Source: Hymenobacter sp. J193 (GTDB taxonomy: Bacteria; Bacteroidota; Bacteroidia; Cytophagales; Hymenobacteraceae). Taken from it: a stretch of 64,000 nucleotides of DNA. The position numbers and the translations under genes are program-made. Below the pieces are notes generated by a model, which saw nothing but the letters and a program-made list of their open reading frames with translations, had not been told where the DNA came from and made no database searches. Position 1 is the stretch's first letter. Every line of letters starts with the position of its first letter. Shown in pieces: positions 60,737 to 64,000 of this stretch. The stretch is from NCBI RefSeq assembly GCF_024700075.1, contig NZ_JAJONE010000001.1:930001-994000 (forward strand), in the 5' to 3' direction.

Positions 60737-61513
60737 TCAGAATTGCCCGGCCGGTTTCACCTCCTTGCCGGTTTCGTCGAGGAAGCGCAGTATGGGCTGG
60801 TTGTTTTTATCCACCCCAATGGTGAGGCGGGTACGGCCCTGGCTGTCTTTGAAATCGAGGGTGGACTGGTCGGTGTTGGCCACCATCATCATGCGGGTGG
60901 CCCCGCGCTGGTCGGCCATAATCACGGCCGAGGAGCGGCCGGCCGTGGTGCCCACGTACATGCGCGTCATCAACCCCAGTTTGCCTTCCTTCTGGGCTTG
61001 CTGCTTTTCCTCGGGCGTGGCGTTCTTATACTTTTCGTTCAGCACAGCCACTGACTCCTCGGGGGCGTCGTTGAAGGTGAGGCCCGCCTTGTAGCCGCCG
61101 CCCTGCTCCTGGTAGTTGAGGGCAATAACCTGATCTTGGCCGAACCGGTCGAGGGAAAAGTGCCCGCCCGCGGATGGCTTGCCATCCGGCCCCTTTTCGC
61201 CCCCGAAAATCAGGCCGCCGCACTCCTCGCCCTTGTCGTTGTAGAACAGCATACCGGGATGAGTCCGCTTGTAGTCGATGTGCTTGCCGTCGATGGTGAC
61301 GCCCTGCGGAAACCGCTCCTTGTTGCTCATCACCATCTTCACGGTACCGTCGCGCTCTACCAGGTTCAGGCGCTCCACCGATATTTCGCCGAAGCGCACG
61401 GGCTTATCGGGCTTGCCGAAGGCGCAGAGCAGGGCCACAGCCGGAACCAGCATAGTGCTCAGGGCATAGGCTTTCAGGAATTTTACGTCGCGGGCAAGTT
61501 TCTGCGTATCCAT
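60737..61513 (-). CDS. Membrane-anchored unknown protein
   Basis: 258 residues. One N-terminal helix (about 13-32: LKAYALSTMLVPAVALLCAF) anchors it. The remaining region has repeated beta-type motifs FGEISVERLNLVERDGTVKMVMSNKERFPQGVTIDGKHIDYKRTHPGMLFYNDKGEECGGLIFGGEKGPDGK, and later TRMMMVANTDQSTLDFKDSQGRTRLTIGVDKNNQPILRFLDETGKEV. The repeating D-x-x-G-x-x-R unit with about 20-residue spacing suggests a beta-solenoid-like fold; this is an inference. I recall similar conserved hypotheticals but no function. Confidence 0.75.
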   Translation of the reverse strand: MDTQKLARDVKFLKAYALSTMLVPAVALLCAFGKPDKPVRFGEISVERLNLVERDGTVKMVMSNKERFPQGVTIDGKHIDYKRTHPGMLFYNDKGEECGGLIFGGEKGPDGKPSAGGHFSLDRFGQDQVIALNYQEQGGGYKAGLTFNDAPEESVAVLNEKYKNATPEEKQQAQKEGKLGLMTRMYVGTTAGRSSAVIMADQRGATRMMMVANTDQSTLDFKDSQGRTRLTIGVDKNNQPILRFLDETGKEVKPAGQF

Positions 61514-61698
61514 GAGGAAGAAGGTTTAAGGTGAATGATGCCTCAAAACTGGTTTTTCGCGGCTCTGAAAGCAGGCTCTTTCGCGGGAGTGCCGGAAAAA
61601 TCGTGCGAGTGCCGGAAACCGGGGCGGGAGTGCCTAATGCGCCGGTGCAGCTTCGGGCGGGTTTCTCTATCTTTCTCCACCACTTCCTCTTCCGCCGC

Positions 61699-62565
61699 AT
61701 GGATCAGCGCATCATCAACCTCTTCAACGAATACACCCACGCTCCGCTTAGTCGCAAGGACTTTCTGGACCGCCTGGTGAAGCTAACCGGCGGCACGGCG
61801 CTGGCCGCGGCGGCCCTGGCAGCCCTGGAACCCGGTTACGCCCAGGCTGCTACTCCCGGCGGGACTGAAAAAAGCAAGCTGGTAGCCGAGGAAGTGACTT
61901 GGCCCGGCGAGGCCGGCGTGACGATGAAAGGGCTGCTGGTGCACCCCAAGGACAAGAAAAAGCGCGGGGCCGTGGTGGTCATTCACGAAAACCGGGGCCT
62001 CACGCCCCACATCAAAGACGTAACCCAACGCGTGGCCCAGGCGGGCTACGTGGCCCTGGGCGTGGATGCGCTGTCGGTGTTTGGGGGTACGCCCGCCAAT
62101 GAAGATGAAGGCCGTACGCTCATCGGCAAGCTGGATAAGCCGCAGAACCTGAACAACTACCTCGGCGCCCTGCGCTATCTGCGCGCACGCCCGGAAAGCA
62201 ACGGCCGCACCGGCTGCGTAGGCTTCTGCTGGGGCGGGGCAATGGCCAACCAACTGGCCCTCCACGACCCGCAGCTGAACGCCGCGGTAGCGTACTACGG
62301 CACCCAACCCGAGGCTACCGCCGACCTCACCCGCATCAAGGCCCACCTCATGCTGCACTACGCCGCCCTCGATGAGCGGGTAAACGCCGGCAAGGACGCC
62401 TACGAAGCAGCTCTGAAAGCCGCCGGCGTGCCGTTTGAGCAGTTCGTGTACGAGGGCGTCAACCACGCGTTCAACAACGACTCCTCCCCCGCCCGCTACA
62501 ACGCCGAAGCCGCCAAGCTGGCTTGGGAACGGACGCTGCGGCTGTTTAAGGAACAGTTGAGGTAA
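61699..62565 (+). CDS. Dienelactone hydrolase family protein, secreted
   Basis: 288 residues. N-terminus SRKDFLDRLVKLTGGTALAAAALAAL is export-like, with an RK variant of a twin-arginine signal; the Ala-rich end (YAQA) fits a cleavage site. The alpha/beta-hydrolase core carries VVVIHENRGLTPHIKDVTQRVAQAGYVALGVDALS, nucleophile Cys177 (VGFCWGGAMANQLAL), Asp225 (ALDERV) and His256 (GVNHAF). The Cys nucleophile is the hallmark of dienelactone hydrolases, though substrates of this secreted subgroup are unknown. ATG 61699 was chosen; the longer frame to 61531 adds no recognisable domain. TATCTTTC at 61668-61675 may be its promoter. Confidence 0.9.
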   Translation: MDQRIINLFNEYTHAPLSRKDFLDRLVKLTGGTALAAAALAALEPGYAQAATPGGTEKSKLVAEEVTWPGEAGVTMKGLLVHPKDKKKRGAVVVIHENRGLTPHIKDVTQRVAQAGYVALGVDALSVFGGTPANEDEGRTLIGKLDKPQNLNNYLGALRYLRARPESNGRTGCVGFCWGGAMANQLALHDPQLNAAVAYYGTQPEATADLTRIKAHLMLHYAALDERVNAGKDAYEAALKAAGVPFEQFVYEGVNHAFNNDSSPARYNAEAAKLAWERTLRLFKEQLR

Positions 62566-62576
62566 ATCCCAGTACT

Positions 62577-63134
62577 ATGCAACCCCTAATCGGCATTGGT
62601 TTCTGGTGCAGCCTGCTGGAACCAGAGTCGCCTGACCCAGCTTGGTTTATTGATCCAGACTGGTCACAATCGGAACGGCAACAGGTAGTACACTATCTGC
62701 AACAGGGGCTGCCCCTTGCGTACTGGATGGGCTATAGCTGGTGCCGTTTCCGCTGTGGCATTTCTACCGCTGAAATAGGCGCAGCTGACCTTACGGATGG
62801 CACATACTGCTGGCCGGAAGGCTTGGTGCACTACGTAAGCTGTCATCAGGTTCGTTTACCGGATACCTTCACTCAGCACGTTCTTAGTCAGCTCTCCTTC
62901 CCAGCGGCAGCAGCAAAAGTATCCGACAACAACTCAATAGATATGACCTGGTGGCAGCAGCAAACAGGCTGGCACCCAACGGTCTTCTCTTTCCCAGCTG
63001 AAACAGATGAAGAAGCTGAGCAGACCATTCGGAGATTTGAACAAGGAAAATGTTTAGAGCCGTCTATGCTCACGCCCACAGCCTGTGAGGCCCGAACGCA
63101 CTTAATAAAGCAGTGGCGGGCTAAAATCAGCTGA
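62577..63134 (+). CDS. Unknown 185-residue Trp/Cys-rich protein
   Basis: Starts MQPLIGIGFWCSLLEPESPDPAWFIDPDW, then YSWCRFRCGISTAEIGAADLTDGTYCWPEGLVHYVSCHQVRLPDTF. The motif C-G-x9-G-x3-LTDG-x3-WPEGLxHYV-x-x-H is recognisable as a recurring motif in small hypothetical proteins, but its function is unknown. No signal peptide. It begins 11 nt after the dienelactone hydrolase gene, on the same strand, so the two may be co-transcribed. The rest is soluble, ending SMLTPTACEARTHLIKQWRAKIS. Confidence 0.75.
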   Translation: MQPLIGIGFWCSLLEPESPDPAWFIDPDWSQSERQQVVHYLQQGLPLAYWMGYSWCRFRCGISTAEIGAADLTDGTYCWPEGLVHYVSCHQVRLPDTFTQHVLSQLSFPAAAAKVSDNNSIDMTWWQQQTGWHPTVFSFPAETDEEAEQTIRRFEQGKCLEPSMLTPTACEARTHLIKQWRAKIS

Positions 63135-63177
63135 TTGCCTGAATCGGCCCACGTACCACTCAACTGCTAGCCAACAA

Positions 63178-63220
63178 CAATGCCCCACTGGTTGCTGTAA
63201 TAGCACCCAGTGGGGCATTG
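63178..63220. terminator. Bidirectional terminator-like hairpin
   Basis: A 14-bp perfect stem CAATGCCCCACTGG / CCAGTGGGGCATTG (63178-63191 and 63207-63220) lies between the convergent unknown gene and M28 peptidase. Confidence 0.75.
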
Positions 63221-63240
63221 CACCTGTTTTGCTTTTTGGA

Positions 63241-64000
63241 CTACATCCGTCCTTCCGGCTTAACGGTGGGCAGGGGCTTGCGGGGCAGCTTGGCGTCGCG
63301 CATGGCAGCCTGGTACACGAAGGAGGCCACCACTACCGAAGCCTGCTTGAGGTCGTCGGCGGGGAGCCGCTCGTAGGTATCCATGTTGGTGTGGTGGGTG
63401 CGGGTACCGTAGTCCAGCGGGTCTTGGATGAACTGGAAGCCGGGCAGGCCCACGGCATCAAACGAGAGGTGGTCCGTGCCGCCGGTGTTGCGCAGCGTAA
63501 CGGTGGTAGCGCCCATGTCGGCAAAAGGCTTGAGCCAGTCCTGGAAGATGGGCGCGGCGGCCTCGTTGCCCTGGGCGTAGATACCGCGGATTTTGCCAGC
63601 GCCGTTGTCGAGGTTGAAGTAGGCGGCCAGCTTCTCGTGCTCGGGCAGCAGCTGCATAGTAGCAGGGTCGGCAAAGTGGTTTTTCACGTACCCGCGGGAA
63701 CCGTGCAGTCCTTGTTCCTCCTCGCCCCACAAAGCAATGCGGATAGTGCGGCGCGGCTGCACGCCGGTAGCCTTCAAAATACGCACGGCCTCCATCATTA
63801 TGGCGCAGCCGGCGGCGTTGTCGGTGGCCCCGGTAGCAGCGTGCCAGGAATCGAGGTGGCCGCCCAGCATCACCACTTCGCTTTTCAGCTTTTTATCGGT
63901 GCCGGGAATTTCGGCTACTACGTTGTAGCCCTTCAGGTCCTGGGACTGGAAACGGGTACGGGTTTCCAGCTCCAGTTGCACCGGAATGCCGGCTTCGGCC
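63241..64000 (-). CDS. M28-family zinc aminopeptidase/carboxypeptidase, 5' end missing
   Basis: The visible ~253 residues are the catalytic half: [26 protein letters not shown] (His/Asp ligands), [17 protein letters not shown] (catalytic Glu and ligand Glu), [70 protein letters not shown] (C-terminal His/Asp). The frame runs without stop to the right edge ([29 protein letters not shown]), so the start and any PA-type inserted domain lie beyond 64000. It most likely belongs to secreted dinuclear zinc exopeptidases of the PSMA/aminopeptidase type. Confidence 0.9.
   Translation of the reverse strand, partial: AEAGIPVQLELETRTRFQSQDLKGYNVVAEIPGTDKKLKSEVVMLGGHLDSWHAATGATDNAAGCAIMMEAVRILKATGVQPRRTIRIALWGEEEQGLHGSRGYVKNHFADPATMQLLPEHEKLAAYFNLDNGAGKIRGIYAQGNEAAAPIFQDWLKPFADMGATTVTLRNTGGTDHLSFDAVGLPGFQFIQDPLDYGTRTHHTNMDTYERLPADDLKQASVVVASFVYQAAMRDAKLPRKPLPTVKPEGRM

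Overview
The window looks like a chromosomal segment of a GC-rich Bacteroidota of the Cytophagales, most like Hymenobacter. This rests on several signals. Two secreted proteins end in type IX secretion (T9SS) sorting domains. A TonB-dependent receptor carries an N-terminal carboxypeptidase-regulatory-like domain. Starts have no Shine-Dalgarno. Several genes have Bacteroidota-type promoters (TTG, about 18-19 nt, TAnnTTTG), and the gene set fits (ClpC, WbqC-like, 4-helix-bundle protein, LytTR two-component pair, YtxH and CsbD proteins). Genus is an inference; there is no rRNA to confirm it.

Layout. 0-7 kb: a partial gene at the edge, a zinc-phospholipase/S1-P1-like secreted protein, a lipoprotein peptidyl-prolyl isomerase, an M13 metallopeptidase lipoprotein, exonuclease VII (xseA-xseB) and a receiver-only response regulator. 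7-12.5 kb: TonB receptor, a secreted unknown, an alkyltransferase-like DNA repair protein and a DUF892 ferritin-like protein. 12.6-18.8 kb: a tripartite RND efflux operon (adaptor, pump, TolC-like), interrupted between adaptor and pump by a four-helix-bundle gene flanked by AT-rich palindromic repeats. 19-25 kb: a second zinc phospholipase C-like gene with an in-frame stop, a large secreted unknown, a VTT-domain membrane protein and a PAS-only sensor with a small partner. 25-29.5 kb: a secreted Asl1-type glycosidase, a copper P-type ATPase and a SRAP (HMCES-like) protein. 29.6-33 kb: two tRNA-Ser genes, a BrkB-type membrane protein, then mltG, a small unknown and a YbgC-like thioesterase. 33-41 kb: a Calx-beta T9SS cargo protein, a Sua5/YciO protein, a lipid A acyltransferase-like enzyme with an unknown partner, a WbqC-like protein and clpC. 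41-50 kb: acyl-CoA carboxylase beta subunit, an M42 peptidase, a BtuF-like protein without signal peptide, aroB-aroA and proline dehydrogenase. 50-64 kb: a glycine-zipper stress protein, a C-terminal processing protease, an unknown, lysS, two YtxH proteins, a Kazal lipoprotein plus cupin, a LytS/LytTR-type pair, several unknowns, a dienelactone hydrolase and a truncated M28 peptidase at the right edge.

Most of the window is ordinary core and envelope physiology. I see no CRISPR array, prophage, recognisable transposase or defence island. The best second-look items are the four-helix-bundle cassette in the efflux operon, the in-frame TAG with a coding-like continuation at 19056-19223, the receiver-only regulator, and the 21-bp perfect inverted repeat that covers a stop codon at 35.9 kb. 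Long antisense reading frames are common because of the high GC3 and were left out.
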